Of a DNA stretch of 64,000 nucleotides, positions 1 through 9,452 are shown in pieces. The notes below the pieces were generated by a model that saw only the letters and a list, made by a program, of their open reading frames with translations, made no database searches and had not been told where the DNA came from. The translations under genes were made by a program, and so were the position numbers. The DNA is from Nannocystis bainbridge (GTDB taxonomy: Bacteria > Myxococcota_A > Polyangia > Nannocystales > Nannocystaceae): positions 2,692,001 to 2,756,000 of the forward strand of contig NZ_JAQNDL010000001.1 of assembly GCF_028368995.1 (NCBI RefSeq), read 5' to 3'. Within the stretch, counting starts at the first letter, position 1, and each line of letters begins with the position of its first letter.

Positions 1-1
1 C

Positions 2-703
2 GCCAACGGCCACAGCGTCACCGAGCTGCGCCTCGCCGACGCCGACCTGCCCGCGCCCCTCAACGCCGTGACCGCCGTCCTGCAGCCCGGCGACGCTCGC
101 AGCTTCGTCGGCACCATCGTCCGCCTCGACCCCGCCGGTATCTCGGTCGTCAGCGACGTCGACGACACCATCAAGCTCAGCGACGTGCGCGACAAGCAGC
201 GCCTGCTCGAGCGGACCTTTTTAAAAGAGTTCGAGGCCGTGCCGGCGATGGCCGCGACCTATCAGCGCTGGGCCTCGGCCGGCGCCAGCTTCCACTACCT
301 CTCCGCCAGCCCGTGGCAGCTCCACGACGCCCTGCGCGAGTTCACCGACGCCGCGGGTTTCCCGGCCGGCAGCGCGCACCTCAAGCTGTTCCGCGCCAAG
401 GACGCGAGCTTCTTCGCCCTGTTTCAGGACCCGCAGGCCTACAAGGCCCCGCTGCTGCGCCAGCTCCTCACCGGCGCGCCGGGCCGGCGCTTCGTGCTCG
501 TCGGCGACTCGGGCGAGCTCGACCCCGAGGTCTACGGCGCCGCCTACCGTGAGTTCCCCGACCAGGTCGTCGCCATCTACATCCGTGACGTCACCGACGA
601 GGCCCGCGAGGCCCCGCGCTATCGCACGGCCTTCGAGGGCGTCCCTGCGGCGCGCTGGCAGATCTTCGACGACCCCGCGGAGCTGCCGCCGACCTTGCCC
701 TGA
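2..703 (+). CDS. App1-like phosphatase domain protein (DUF2183), 5' end outside window
   Basis: The reading frame is open from base 2, so the N-terminus lies outside the window. The visible 233 residues carry the HAD-type signature SDVDDTIK (DxDxT, nucleophile and acid/base Asp) near base 152, followed by YLSASPWQL and a late VGDSGELDPEVY motif. These are the three conserved blocks of the App1/DUF2183 phosphatidate phosphatase catalytic domain. The known yeast member dephosphorylates phosphatidic acid; bacterial members are mostly uncharacterised, so the substrate is inferred. A GTG at 68 could be an internal start, but the upstream frame codes plausibly for protein. The next gene follows after about 70 bp on the same strand. 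Confidence 0.75.
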   Translation, partial: ANGHSVTELRLADADLPAPLNAVTAVLQPGDARSFVGTIVRLDPAGISVVSDVDDTIKLSDVRDKQRLLERTFLKEFEAVPAMAATYQRWASAGASFHYLSASPWQLHDALREFTDAAGFPAGSAHLKLFRAKDASFFALFQDPQAYKAPLLRQLLTGAPGRRFVLVGDSGELDPEVYGAAYREFPDQVVAIYIRDVTDEAREAPRYRTAFEGVPAARWQIFDDPAELPPTLP

Positions 704-772
704 AGACGACAGCCGGGCACTTCGGTTGACGCGGACTTGCGGGCGCGGCTAGCGTGCTTTGCCAGGAAGTCC

Positions 773-3697
773 ATGTTCAGCCGTCTCCTGAGCTCCGCCA
801 GTCTCGTTGTGATTCTTGCTCTCGGCGCCGCCGGCGAGGCTCAGGCCCGCCGCGTCGAGCCGGGCGCCTGGCAGCCCGCTCCGGGGGTCGGGATGCGCCT
901 GCAGCGAGCCGTCGACCTCGGGGGTGCCCCGCCACGCGTCGCTGCGGCTGCCTGGCGCCGCCTCGCCGCCGAGCTCGGCCCGACCGCCCAGGCCATCTGG
1001 GACGCCGACACCCACGTCCCCACGCGCGTGTGGGGCGCAGGTCTGCCGGCCGCCGGCGCCGTCACCTCGAGCCTGGTCGCCCGCCGGATCGCCGACGAGT
1101 TCCTCGCCACCCACCTCGACCTGCTCGCCCCTGGCGCCCGGCCGGCCGATCTCGCGCTGATCGGCGACGACCTCTCGGCCGGCATTCGCAGCCTCGGCTT
1201 CGCCCAGACCTACCACGGCCGCCGCGTCGTCGGCGGTCAGCTCAGCCTCCGCTTCAAGGGCGACCGCCTGACCCTGATCGCCAGCGAGGCCCTGCCGCAC
1301 GTGCGAGCTGTCCTTTCGGACAGCCCGATCGCCGACGAGCAGGCCCGCGCCCGCGCCCTCGACTGGCTGCGCGGCGAGTACCCGGCCGCCACCGCCGGCG
1401 CCGTCTCGACCCCCGTCATCCTCCCGCTCGTCGGCCACGGCCCGATCCGCTACCTCGAGGCGCGCGCCGTCGAAGTCGCCTCCGACCAGCCGCTCGGCGG
1501 CTGGACCGTCTACGTCGACGCCGCCACCGGAACCCCGCTGGCCCGCGTCTCGAAGTTCATCTCCGCCACCGGCACCGTCCTCTACGACGTCCCCGAGCGC
1601 AGCCCGAGCTACGGCGAGCGGGTCCTGCGGCCGGCGCCCTTCCTCGACATCACCATCGACGACGTGCCCGCCGTCACCGACGCCGCCGGGACTGTCACGT
1701 TCGACGCCGCCACCGTGCAGGTCGGCCTCGGCGTGCGCGGCCAGTTCGTCCGCATCATCAACAAGGCCGGCGCGCTGGCCAGCCAGGTGTTCGCGCTCGA
1801 CGAGGGCAGCGAGGTCCAGTGGAGCGGCGACGGCGACCCGCACCTCGACGCCCAGCTCACCGCCTACGTCGCCGGCAACTTCGCCAAGGACTACGTGCGG
1901 GCGATCGCCAGCGAGCCGCTCGCCTGGCTCGACGGCCAGGTCGACGTCACCGTCAGCGACAACAGCGGCGCCTGCAACGCGATGTCGAACGGCGACGACC
2001 TGTTCTTCTTCGACGGCAACGAGAACTGCGAGAACACCGCGCGGATCCCCGACGTCGTCTATCACGAGGCCGGTCACAGCGTGCACAACCAGTCGCTGAT
2101 CCCCGGCGTCGGCCTGTTCGAGGGCGCCCTGTCCGAGGGCATCTCCGACTACCTCAGCGCCACCATCACCGGCGACCCGGCGATGGCCCGCGGCTTCTTC
2201 CTCAACAGCCAGCCGCTGCGCGACCTCGACCCCGACGGTTACGAGTGGCACTGGCCCGAGCACCGCGGCGAGTCGCACGACGAGGGCCGCATCATCGGCG
2301 GCACGCTGTGGGACCTGCGGACCGAGCTCATCGCCGAGATGGGCGAGGCCGAGGGCATCGCCCACGCCGACAAGATCTGGTACGAGGCGACCCGCCGCGC
2401 CAGCGACATCCCGACCATGTACCCCGAGGCGCTGCTGGTCGACGACGACGACGGCGACCTCGCCAACGGCACCCCGCACAGCTGTCTCATCGACCAGGTG
2501 TTCTATCGCCACGGCCTGGTCGGCGCCGCCATCCTCGGCGGCGAGGTCCGCACGCTCGCGGCCGAGGCCGACGGCAGCGTCCCGGTCGCGCTCGACATCC
2601 AGGCCGCGCAGAGCTCGTGCATCGACCTCTCGCCGACCGGCGCGAAGCTCGAGTGGCGCGTGCGCGGCACCCCGACGATCACCGAGATCGCGATGACGAG
2701 CACGCCCGAGGGCTTCGCCGGCGCCCTGCCGCCGCAGCAGGACGGCACGGTGATCGAGTACCGCGTGACCGCCGACCTCAGCAACGACACCGAGGCCCAG
2801 TTCCCGGCCAACCCGGCCTATCCGTGGTACCAGCGCTACTACGGCGAGGTCGTGCCGATCTGGTGCGAGGGCTTCGAGGGCGACGTGGCGAGCTGGACGC
2901 TCGGCAGCGAGTGGGAGATCGGTGCACCGCTCGGCAAGTCGGGCGACGCCGATGCCGCGTTCGCCGGCGACAAGGTCGCGGGCATCGACCTCTCGAGCGA
3001 CGGCCGCTACTCGCCGCAGCGGGTCATGAACCTGACCGGCCCGATCGTCGAGCTGCCGCCGGGCTTCGCCTCCTACCGCCTGCAATACCAGCGCTGGCTC
3101 AACGTCGAGGACGCCTACTTCGACCGCGCCGAGATCCTCGTCAACGGCGAGCTCGGGTGGCGCAACTTCAACAGCATGATGGGCGACAACAACAGCGACG
3201 TGCATCATCGCGACAGCGAGTGGAGCTTCCACGACGTCGACATCACCCCGGTCGCGTTCTCCGGCACCGCCCAGCTGGTGTTCCGCCTGTCGTCCGACGG
3301 CGGCCTCGAGCTCGGCGGCTGGAACCTCGACGACGTGTGCATCGTCGGCGTCGAGGAGCCGCCGCCGGCGGTCTGCGGCGACGGGGTGATCGCCGCGGGT
3401 GAGGGATGTGACGACGGGAATTCCGAGGACGGTGACGGATGCAGCGCCACGTGCACCGTCGAATCGCCGGAAGACCCCACCGAAGGGGCCCTGTCGACCA
3501 CCGGCAGCGCCGATCCGGACTCCGACACCGGCACCTCCGACGATTCGGACAGCACCGGCGGCGCGAGCGAAATGGGCGGTTGTGGTTGCCGTGGCGCGGG
3601 GGGCGCGGGTGGCTCCAGCGCATGGATGCTCGGCCTGGTCGGACTGGCCTGGCGGCGGCGGACGCGTCGCCGGCCGACGTCCGCGCTCCGCGCTTGA
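773..3697 (+). CDS. Secreted M36-like (fungalysin-type) metalloprotease with MYXO-CTERM-like tail
   Basis: 974 residues. ATG 773 is preferred to the upstream TTG 737 because it gives a clean signal peptide (MFSRLLSSASLVVILALGAA) and has AGGAAG at 764-769. The order is signal peptide, propeptide-like region, zinc peptidase core with HEAGH at 431-435 and the third ligand Glu in SEGISD at about 455, a beta-sandwich-like region, a Cys-rich CGDGVIAAGEGCDDGN repeat, a Ser/Thr/Asp linker and a C-terminal GCGC-hydrophobic-Arg anchor typical of Myxococcota surface proteins. It should be exported and perhaps sorted to the outer surface. A close paralogue follows 31 bp downstream. A 14-bp hairpin unit lies at 1307-1324, using the uncommon CTT codon. 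Confidence 0.85.
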   Translation: MFSRLLSSASLVVILALGAAGEAQARRVEPGAWQPAPGVGMRLQRAVDLGGAPPRVAAAAWRRLAAELGPTAQAIWDADTHVPTRVWGAGLPAAGAVTSSLVARRIADEFLATHLDLLAPGARPADLALIGDDLSAGIRSLGFAQTYHGRRVVGGQLSLRFKGDRLTLIASEALPHVRAVLSDSPIADEQARARALDWLRGEYPAATAGAVSTPVILPLVGHGPIRYLEARAVEVASDQPLGGWTVYVDAATGTPLARVSKFISATGTVLYDVPERSPSYGERVLRPAPFLDITIDDVPAVTDAAGTVTFDAATVQVGLGVRGQFVRIINKAGALASQVFALDEGSEVQWSGDGDPHLDAQLTAYVAGNFAKDYVRAIASEPLAWLDGQVDVTVSDNSGACNAMSNGDDLFFFDGNENCENTARIPDVVYHEAGHSVHNQSLIPGVGLFEGALSEGISDYLSATITGDPAMARGFFLNSQPLRDLDPDGYEWHWPEHRGESHDEGRIIGGTLWDLRTELIAEMGEAEGIAHADKIWYEATRRASDIPTMYPEALLVDDDDGDLANGTPHSCLIDQVFYRHGLVGAAILGGEVRTLAAEADGSVPVALDIQAAQSSCIDLSPTGAKLEWRVRGTPTITEIAMTSTPEGFAGALPPQQDGTVIEYRVTADLSNDTEAQFPANPAYPWYQRYYGEVVPIWCEGFEGDVASWTLGSEWEIGAPLGKSGDADAAFAGDKVAGIDLSSDGRYSPQRVMNLTGPIVELPPGFASYRLQYQRWLNVEDAYFDRAEILVNGELGWRNFNSMMGDNNSDVHHRDSEWSFHDVDITPVAFSGTAQLVFRLSSDGGLELGGWNLDDVCIVGVEEPPPAVCGDGVIAAGEGCDDGNSEDGDGCSATCTVESPEDPTEGALSTTGSADPDSDTGTSDDSDSTGGASEMGGCGCRGAGGAGGSSAWMLGLVGLAWRRRTRRRPTSALRA
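1307..1324. repeat. 14-bp phased hairpin unit (2 cores), in coding sequence
   Basis: GCTG-tcctttcgga-CAGC: a perfect 7-bp stem with a 4-base TTTC loop, inside the first M36-like gene (residues about 179-184, AVLSDS). Confidence 0.7.
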
Positions 3698-3728
3698 CGG
3701 CCTGGTGAGGAGCGCGTAAGCGAGTAAT

Positions 3729-6611
3729 GTGCGTTTAAAGAATATTGCTGCGGGTAGTGTCTCGGCGACGATCGTGACAGCGCTCTGCTGGCTCGCACCG
3801 GAGCCAGCCGAGGCGTTCGCCCCGCAAGCAGGCCGGCGCGCGAGCGTCGAGCTCAGCGCCGCGGCCGGCGGCAGCGCGAGGACCTCGCGCGCCGTGATTC
3901 ACGCCGCCCCGCCGGTCGCCCAGGCCGCCTATCGCCGCTTCGCTGCCGCCCTCGAGCCCGGCGACGTGGTCTGGGATCGGGCCACCGGCGTGCCGCTGCG
4001 GCTGTGGGGCCTGAGGGGCGCGGCTGTCCCGAGGGCCATGCCGAGCCGCGACCTCGAGCTGCGCAGCGCCCACGACCTGCTCGCGCGCCACCTCGACCTG
4101 CTCGCCCCGGGCAGCGCCGCCGCCGACTTCGTGCTCGTCGGCGACGACCTCTCCTCCGGCATCCACAGCCTCGGCTTCGCCCAGCACTACCGCGGCCGCC
4201 CGGTCCTCGGCGGTCAGGTCAGCTTCCGCTTCAAGGCCGGGCGCCTGGCCATGATCGGCAGCGAGGCCCTGCCCAGGGTCCAGGCTGTGCTCACGGACAG
4301 CCCCGTGCCCGAGCCCGTCGCGCGCGAGCGGGCCCGCGAATGGATCGGCGGCGACGCTCGCCCCGATCGCGTCGAGGGCCCCTTCATCCTCCCGCTCGTC
4401 GACGACGAGCGCGTCCGCGGCTACCGCGAGGTCCTGCGGGTCACCGTGCACACCACCGCCCCGATCGGTCGCTGGGCCGTCTACGTCGACGCCGCCACCG
4501 GCGAGCCGCTGGCGCGTGAACAGCTGCTGCGCTTCGCCTCCGGCAACCTCAAGATCGACGCCCCGGTGCGCGGGCCCGGCGGTCAGCGGCTCGAGTTCGC
4601 GGCCGCCAACCTCGGCGTGGTCGTCAACGGCGCCCCCGCCGTCACCACCATCACCGGCGCGGTCAGCTTCGCCGACGGCAGCCCGGCCACCGTCGCCACC
4701 ACCGTGCTCGGCTCGTTCGTCGCCGTCGCCAGCGAGGCCGGCGCCCCGGCGGCCACCAACCTGGCCCTTCCGCCAGGTGGTCAAGCCACCTGGAGCGTCG
4801 CCGCCGACGAGTTCCTCGACGCCCAGCTGACCACCTACGTGCACGCCGACCGGGTCAAGCAGATGGTCCGCGCCATCGCCCCCGACTTCGCCTTCGTCGA
4901 CCAGCAGATGCCGGCGATCGTCAACATCAATGACGTCTGCAACGCCTTCGCCGACGGCGAATCGATCAACTTCTTCCAGTCCGACGCCCAGTGCGAGAAC
5001 ACCGGCCGGATCGCCGACGTGGTCTATCACGAGTTCGGCCACAACGTGCACTTCCAGGGCATCATCCCCGGCGTCGGCTTCCCCGACGGCGCGCTGTCCG
5101 AGGGCATCTCCGACTTCCTGAGCGCGACCATCACCGACTCGCCCGACCTCGCGCCCGGCTTCTTCAAGGGCGACCCCGGCCCGCTGCGCGCCCTCGATCC
5201 GCAGGGCTCCGAGTGGCACTGGCCCGAGGACAACACCGAGATCCACGACGCCGGCCGGATCATCGGCGGCGCCCTCTGGGACCTGCGCAAGGCCCTGCGG
5301 AACAAGCTCGGCGCCGGCCCCGGCGTGGCCCAGGTCAACAAGCTGTGGTTCGAGTCGATCCGCCGCGCGGTCGACATGCCGAGCATGTACCCCGAGGTCT
5401 TGCTGGCCGACGACGACGACGGCGACCTGTCCAACGGGACACCCAACGAGTGCGAGATCAACGTCGCCTTCGACGCCCACGGCCTCGTCGGTCCGTCGGC
5501 GGTCGCGGCCGACGTCGTCACCTCGGCGCCGACCCCCGACGGCGTGCTCGTCGACCTGATCGTGTCGGGCCAGCAAAAGGCCTGTCTCAACCTCAGCCCG
5601 CTCGGCGCCGAGCTGCACTGGCGCGTGCGCGGCGAGCAGCAGAACGGCATGGTGCCGATGAACCCGAGCGCCGGCGGCTTCGCCGGCATCATGCCCAACG
5701 TCGGCGACGGCAAGGTGCTCGAGTATCAGGTGCGCCTCGTGCTGCAGGGCGGCACCACCGTGGTGTTCCCGACCAACGCGGCCGACCCGACCTACGAGCT
5801 CTACCTCGGCCCCGTCACCAACATCTTCTGCGAGGACTTCGAGTCGGGCCCGGCGGCGCAGGGCTGGCAGCTCAACGGCGATTGGGCGTTCGGCCCGCCC
5901 GCCGGTGGCCCCGACCCCGCCGCCGCGTTCAACGGCAGCAGCGTCGCCGGCAACGGCCTGGCCCCGCCCGGCACCTACGAGAGCTTCCTCGAGAGCCACA
6001 TGCTCGGGCCCGTCATCAACGTCGCCGGCCACAACACCGTGCGCCTGCAGCTGCGCCGCTGGCTCGAGGTCGAGGACGCCAACTTCGACCAGGCGCTCGT
6101 GCTCGCCAACGGCAGCGAGGCGTGGCGCAACGCCACCAACGACGCCGGCAAGCTGCACCACATCGACGGCGAGTGGCGGTTCCAGGACATCGACCTCACC
6201 CCGTTCGTCAGCAACGGTCAGGTCCAGCTCGAGTTCATCCTCGAGGGCGACGAGGCGCTCGAGTTCGGCGGCTGGAACATCGACGAGCTGTGCGTCGTCG
6301 GCACCGGCTCCGTCACCCAGGGCGTGTGCGGCGACGGCATCATCAGCGGCATCGAGGCCTGCGACGACGGCAACCTCGACGCCGGCGACGGCTGCAGCCC
6401 GAGCTGCACCATCGAGTCGATCGACCCGACCACCGGCCCCGGCGGCCCCGTCTTCACCGACACCGACACCGACACTGACACCGACACCGACTCGGCCACC
6501 GGCGGCGGCGACAAAGAGTCGGGTTGCGGCTGCAATCAGGGGGCGGGGGACCTCGGCGCCGCCGTGCTCGCCCTCGCCGGCCTCGTCATGCTCCGCCGCC
6601 GTCGCTCGTAG
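3729..6611 (+). CDS. Secreted M36-like metalloprotease, tandem paralogue
   Basis: 960 residues, starting at GTG 3729 with signal peptide MRLKNIAAGSVSATIVTALC. The domain order matches the preceding gene: propeptide-like region, HEFGH at 434-438, third zinc ligand Glu in SEGISD at about 458, beta domain, Cys-rich CGDGIISGIEACDDGN repeat, an (Asp-Thr) tract and a GCGC-helix-RRRRS tail. The two proteins align along their whole length, including the DDDDGDL block after the active site, so they arose by tandem duplication and then diverged. Both keep intact zinc ligands, so both are probably active. The Asp-Thr tract is encoded by six-base repeats near 6456-6490, a likely site of length variation. 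Two hairpins follow the stop. Confidence 0.85.
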   Translation: MRLKNIAAGSVSATIVTALCWLAPEPAEAFAPQAGRRASVELSAAAGGSARTSRAVIHAAPPVAQAAYRRFAAALEPGDVVWDRATGVPLRLWGLRGAAVPRAMPSRDLELRSAHDLLARHLDLLAPGSAAADFVLVGDDLSSGIHSLGFAQHYRGRPVLGGQVSFRFKAGRLAMIGSEALPRVQAVLTDSPVPEPVARERAREWIGGDARPDRVEGPFILPLVDDERVRGYREVLRVTVHTTAPIGRWAVYVDAATGEPLAREQLLRFASGNLKIDAPVRGPGGQRLEFAAANLGVVVNGAPAVTTITGAVSFADGSPATVATTVLGSFVAVASEAGAPAATNLALPPGGQATWSVAADEFLDAQLTTYVHADRVKQMVRAIAPDFAFVDQQMPAIVNINDVCNAFADGESINFFQSDAQCENTGRIADVVYHEFGHNVHFQGIIPGVGFPDGALSEGISDFLSATITDSPDLAPGFFKGDPGPLRALDPQGSEWHWPEDNTEIHDAGRIIGGALWDLRKALRNKLGAGPGVAQVNKLWFESIRRAVDMPSMYPEVLLADDDDGDLSNGTPNECEINVAFDAHGLVGPSAVAADVVTSAPTPDGVLVDLIVSGQQKACLNLSPLGAELHWRVRGEQQNGMVPMNPSAGGFAGIMPNVGDGKVLEYQVRLVLQGGTTVVFPTNAADPTYELYLGPVTNIFCEDFESGPAAQGWQLNGDWAFGPPAGGPDPAAAFNGSSVAGNGLAPPGTYESFLESHMLGPVINVAGHNTVRLQLRRWLEVEDANFDQALVLANGSEAWRNATNDAGKLHHIDGEWRFQDIDLTPFVSNGQVQLEFILEGDEALEFGGWNIDELCVVGTGSVTQGVCGDGIISGIEACDDGNLDAGDGCSPSCTIESIDPTTGPGGPVFTDTDTDTDTDTDSATGGGDKESGCGCNQGAGDLGAAVLALAGLVMLRRRRS
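4284..4301. repeat. Degenerate 14-bp phased hairpin unit, homologous to that at 1307
   Basis: GCTG-tgctcacgga-CAGC at the position exactly equivalent to 1307-1324 in the paralogue. The cores and spacing are kept, but two stem pairs are lost. Confidence 0.5.
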
Positions 6612-6621
6612 AACCGCATCG

Positions 6622-6698
6622 GCGCGCCGCTCGAGACACTCTCGAGGCGCGCGCCCCCCTGATCCCTCGCGACCCCGACCACACCGGCCGGGGTCGCG
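6622..6698 (+). terminator. Two consecutive hairpins after the M36-like pair
   Basis: First hairpin at 6622-6652 has arms GCGCGC/CTCGAG with an ACACT loop. The second at 6668-6698 has the 9-bp arms CGCGACCCC and GGGGTCGCG, followed by a weak T-rich stretch (tcgtttcgc). They lie just after the second protease stop. Confidence 0.55.
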
Positions 6699-6847
6699 TC
6701 GTTTCGCCCTCCGACTGCGCCTGCGCGATCCCAAGCGGCCGATTTCAGCGGCCTGAACCTTGGCTGCGGACACCTGACCGGTATGCTGTCCTCGGCACTA
6801 TTTGCGCAGGGCAACGAGGCCGGGCGAACGCCCGGGAGGAGGTTGGA

Positions 6848-8080
6848 ATGCAGCTGGACATCTTCACCGAGATTCAGGACCCCCGGCCGTGGACGCCGGA
6901 CCACGAGCACCGCCGGATCATGGAGGCGCTCGAGCAGGCCAAGCTGGCCGACGAGATGGGCTACGGGACGTGGTGGCAGGTCGAGCACCACGGGGGCGAG
7001 GAGTTCAGCCTGTCGTCGGCGCCGGAGATCCTGCTGACCGCGATCTCGCAACACACGAAGAACATCCGCCTCGGCCACTCGGCCGCGCTGGCCCCGTACC
7101 GCTTCAACCACCCGATCCGGATCGCCGAGCGGGCCGCCTTCCTCGACCACCTCAGCAACGGTCGCGTCGAGCTCGGCCTGGCCCGCTCGACCATCCCCGA
7201 GTGGCGCACCTTCAACATCGCCGCCGACGAGGCGCGCGACCAGATGCAGCAAGCGTTCGAGATGATCCCGAAGATGTGGACGCAAGAGCGCTTCTCTTGG
7301 AAGAGCCAGTACTTCGACATCAACAACGTGCCGATCGTGCCCAAGCCGCTGCAGAAGCCGCACCCGGCGCTGTGGCAGGCGTGCTCGTCGCCGGCCTCGT
7401 TCGAGCAGGCCGGCCGCAACGGCGTCGGCGCGCTCGGGGTCACGCTGTGGGCCCCGCCCGAGCAGGTCAAGGCGTGGATCGAGCTCTACCGCAAGGCGAT
7501 CGCGCAGTGCACGAAGCCGGTCGGCGAGTTCATCAACGACAAGGTCGCGTTCTTCACCTTCGTCCACTGCGCCGACACCGACGAGGAGGCGATGCAGAAC
7601 GGCGCCGCCACGGCGGCCGCCTGGTACACCAACCGCTCGTTCACCTTCTTCGAGGCCAAGGAGCAGTTCCTGCAGGTCGCCGCCGAGCAGGAGAAGCGGC
7701 TCAAGGACCCGGCCGGCAGCGCCCTGCTCGGCCAATTCCTCAACAATGAGCAGGCCCGCACCGGCGGCCGCGTCAACCGGGCCCAGATCGTCATCGGCCG
7801 CATCATGCAGGGCGAGGAAGTCTCGCCGGCCGAGGTCTACGAGGCGCTCGCCGACCAGGACTCGCTGATCGTCGGCAGCCCCGAGACCTGCCTGCGCAAG
7901 ATGCAGGTCTACGCCGACCTCGGCATCGACCGCCTGATGTGCTTCCAGCAGGTCGGCCAGCTGACCCACGAGCAGGTGATGAAGAGCATCCGCCTGGTCG
8001 GCGGGCTGATCCCCAAGCTGGCGAAACAGCCCGCGCCGGCGCCCCTCCACGGCGAGGGCACGCTGCTCGCCGAGGTGTGA
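6848..8080 (+). CDS. LLM-class flavin-dependent oxidoreductase (luciferase fold)
   Basis: 410 residues. ATG 6848 follows a strong GGGAGGAGG ribosome site at 6834-6842. The sequence has the bacterial luciferase-like TIM-barrel pattern: an early EQAKLADEMGYGTWWQVEHH segment, then LGHSAALAPYRFNHPIRIAERAAFLDHLSNGRVELGLARS near residues 75-115, and a C-terminal GSPETCLRKMQVYADLGIDR block. Such enzymes use reduced FMN or F420 to oxidise small organic substrates. No flavin reductase gene is adjacent, so the cofactor and substrate cannot be stated. It is a single-gene unit between two hairpin terminators. Confidence 0.85.
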   Translation: MQLDIFTEIQDPRPWTPDHEHRRIMEALEQAKLADEMGYGTWWQVEHHGGEEFSLSSAPEILLTAISQHTKNIRLGHSAALAPYRFNHPIRIAERAAFLDHLSNGRVELGLARSTIPEWRTFNIAADEARDQMQQAFEMIPKMWTQERFSWKSQYFDINNVPIVPKPLQKPHPALWQACSSPASFEQAGRNGVGALGVTLWAPPEQVKAWIELYRKAIAQCTKPVGEFINDKVAFFTFVHCADTDEEAMQNGAATAAAWYTNRSFTFFEAKEQFLQVAAEQEKRLKDPAGSALLGQFLNNEQARTGGRVNRAQIVIGRIMQGEEVSPAEVYEALADQDSLIVGSPETCLRKMQVYADLGIDRLMCFQQVGQLTHEQVMKSIRLVGGLIPKLAKQPAPAPLHGEGTLLAEV

Positions 8081-8087
8081 CCCGCCC

Positions 8088-8142
8088 GCGCGTCCGCGCC
8101 CGCTCCTGGGGCCGACGAGCCTCGGAGCGGTCGCGGACGCGC
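8088..8142 (+). terminator. Long hairpin after the LLM oxidoreductase
   Basis: Perfect 11-bp arms GCGCGTCCGCG (8088-8098) and CGCGGACGCGC (8132-8142) enclose an inner 7-bp CCGCTCC/GGAGCGG stem. The arms begin 8 bp after the stop and an A/T-rich stretch (gatgaataaatttt) follows. Confidence 0.6.
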
Positions 8143-8222
8143 GAGATGAATAAATTTTCATGTTCCCCTGGCATCGGCCGGATACCGCTGCCACGCTCAA
8201 CGGAGCAAAGGATCCCTTCGCC

Positions 8223-9206
8223 GTGCAGCGCTCCCTGCTCTCCGCCTTGACCCTGTCGTTCGGCCTCTGTGCCTGTGGCCCCGAGCTCAACCCGCCGCGG
8301 CCGCCCCCGGCCCACAGCGAGCTGGCCCCGGGCGGCGTCTGGGTCGCCTACAACCTCGGCTGCGAGGTCGGCTGCGAGGAGATCAAGCGCGGCGACCGGA
8401 TCCTCGCCGTCGACGGCCGCCCGGTCTCGAGCGGCGCGGAGCTCGACCAGATCAACCTGGCCCGCAGCGCCCCGCTCACCCTGCAGGTCGCCAAGTACGG
8501 CGGCAACGAGATCCGCGACGTCACGATCGTCGCCAAGCCCAACGAGCTGCTGCCGCCGATCGCCGCCGCCCCGCCGCTGTTCACCGTCGGCGCCGACGCC
8601 CTCGACCGCGCCCCCGAGTGGGCCCGCAGCAAGCTGTTCGGCCACGCGATCCCGGCGATCCGCTTCTACCGGGCCGACGAGCCGCGCGGCTACATCAGCG
8701 GCCGCGAGCTGTACGGCCGCGCCGCCCTGCTGGTGATCTGGGAGCTGCCCCAGTACATCGAGGAGTACCGCCGCTCGCTGGTCCTCGCCCCCTCCGTGTA
8801 CGCGCACATGCAGCAGTTCAGCGACGAGCTGGCCGCCGCCGGCGTCGACAGCTACTTCATCACCGACTTCCGCGCCGAGCCGGCCATCCGCGACATGCTG
8901 CGCAAGACCGCAGACCCCGGCCCCGACGGCTTCATCCCGATCTTCCAGCTGTCGTCGGCCCCGAACAACGGCTTCACGGTCGGCCTCGAGGGCCCCGCCG
9001 CCGACATCCGCGAGTCGATCTTCGACTACTCCCAAGCCCCGGTGGTCCTCATCTTCGACCGCCGCGGCATCGTCCGCTTCCACACCCGCGGCTTCCCGGC
9101 CGGCCCCGTCGACACCCTGTCCGTCGCCATCGACTTCGCCCTCCACTCCCTCACCGACGCCCCCACCCCCGCCGCGCTGGCCTCGATCCCGTCCGGCGCG
9201 CAGTGA
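8223..9206 (+). CDS. PDZ-domain lipoprotein with thioredoxin-like C-terminal half
   Basis: 327 residues from GTG 8223, which starts the lipoprotein signal MQRSLLSALTLSFGLCAC directly; an in-frame ATG at 8160 would put 21 extra residues before it. Residues about 40-95 form a PDZ-like domain (GDRILAVDGRPVSSGAELDQ). The second half has a thioredoxin-fold pattern ending PVVLIFDRRGIVRFHTRGF, but no CxxC motif was seen. It is probably anchored in the periplasm. The role is unknown. The last 40 bp including the stop are duplicated directly downstream. Confidence 0.65.
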   Translation: MQRSLLSALTLSFGLCACGPELNPPRPPPAHSELAPGGVWVAYNLGCEVGCEEIKRGDRILAVDGRPVSSGAELDQINLARSAPLTLQVAKYGGNEIRDVTIVAKPNELLPPIAAAPPLFTVGADALDRAPEWARSKLFGHAIPAIRFYRADEPRGYISGRELYGRAALLVIWELPQYIEEYRRSLVLAPSVYAHMQQFSDELAAAGVDSYFITDFRAEPAIRDMLRKTADPGPDGFIPIFQLSSAPNNGFTVGLEGPAADIRESIFDYSQAPVVLIFDRRGIVRFHTRGFPAGPVDTLSVAIDFALHSLTDAPTPAALASIPSGAQ

Positions 9207-9261
9207 AGGCGTCTCCTCGCGCCGGCCTCGGTCTCGTCCGGCGCGCAGTGAGGGTGTCCTC
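9180..9261 (+). repeat. 40-bp imperfect tandem duplication spanning the stop codon
   Basis: The segment from gcctcgatcc through the stop to ctcctcgcg (9180-9219) is repeated with a few changes at 9222-9261, including the gcgcgcagtga that encodes the last residues and stop. Confidence 0.6.
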
Positions 9262-9326
9262 GAGAGCATGTCCGAGGGAACATGCCTGAGAGACCATGTC
9301 TTTCAGGACATGACGTATAGTACATA
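9253..9326. repeat. 14-bp phased CATG array (6 cores) between convergent genes
   Basis: Cores at 9253 (GGTG), 9267, 9281, 9295 and 9309 (all CATG) and 9323 (CATA), each exactly 14 bp apart. The spacers differ (tccgagggaa, cctgagagac, tctttcagga, acgtatagta). It lies in the gap between the convergent PDZ lipoprotein and tcmP-like genes, where it could end both transcripts. Confidence 0.8.
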
Positions 9327-9452
9327 CTCTCAAGCATTGCTCTAAACGCCGCCTTCCATGCGGCGACGAGTGACGAGCCTCGGCTGCCCCGAACACGGCC
9401 GGCCCGCGCCGGCCTCCGAGTCACCCTGCCCAGGGCAGCGAGCGCCGCCGGT

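Noticed and set aside
749..3232. Long open frames on the opposite strand of the M36-like genes and of most other long genes
   Set aside because: They are Arg/Val/Gly/Ala-rich shadows of high-GC third codon positions with no domain similarity, and the sense proteins have clear motifs.
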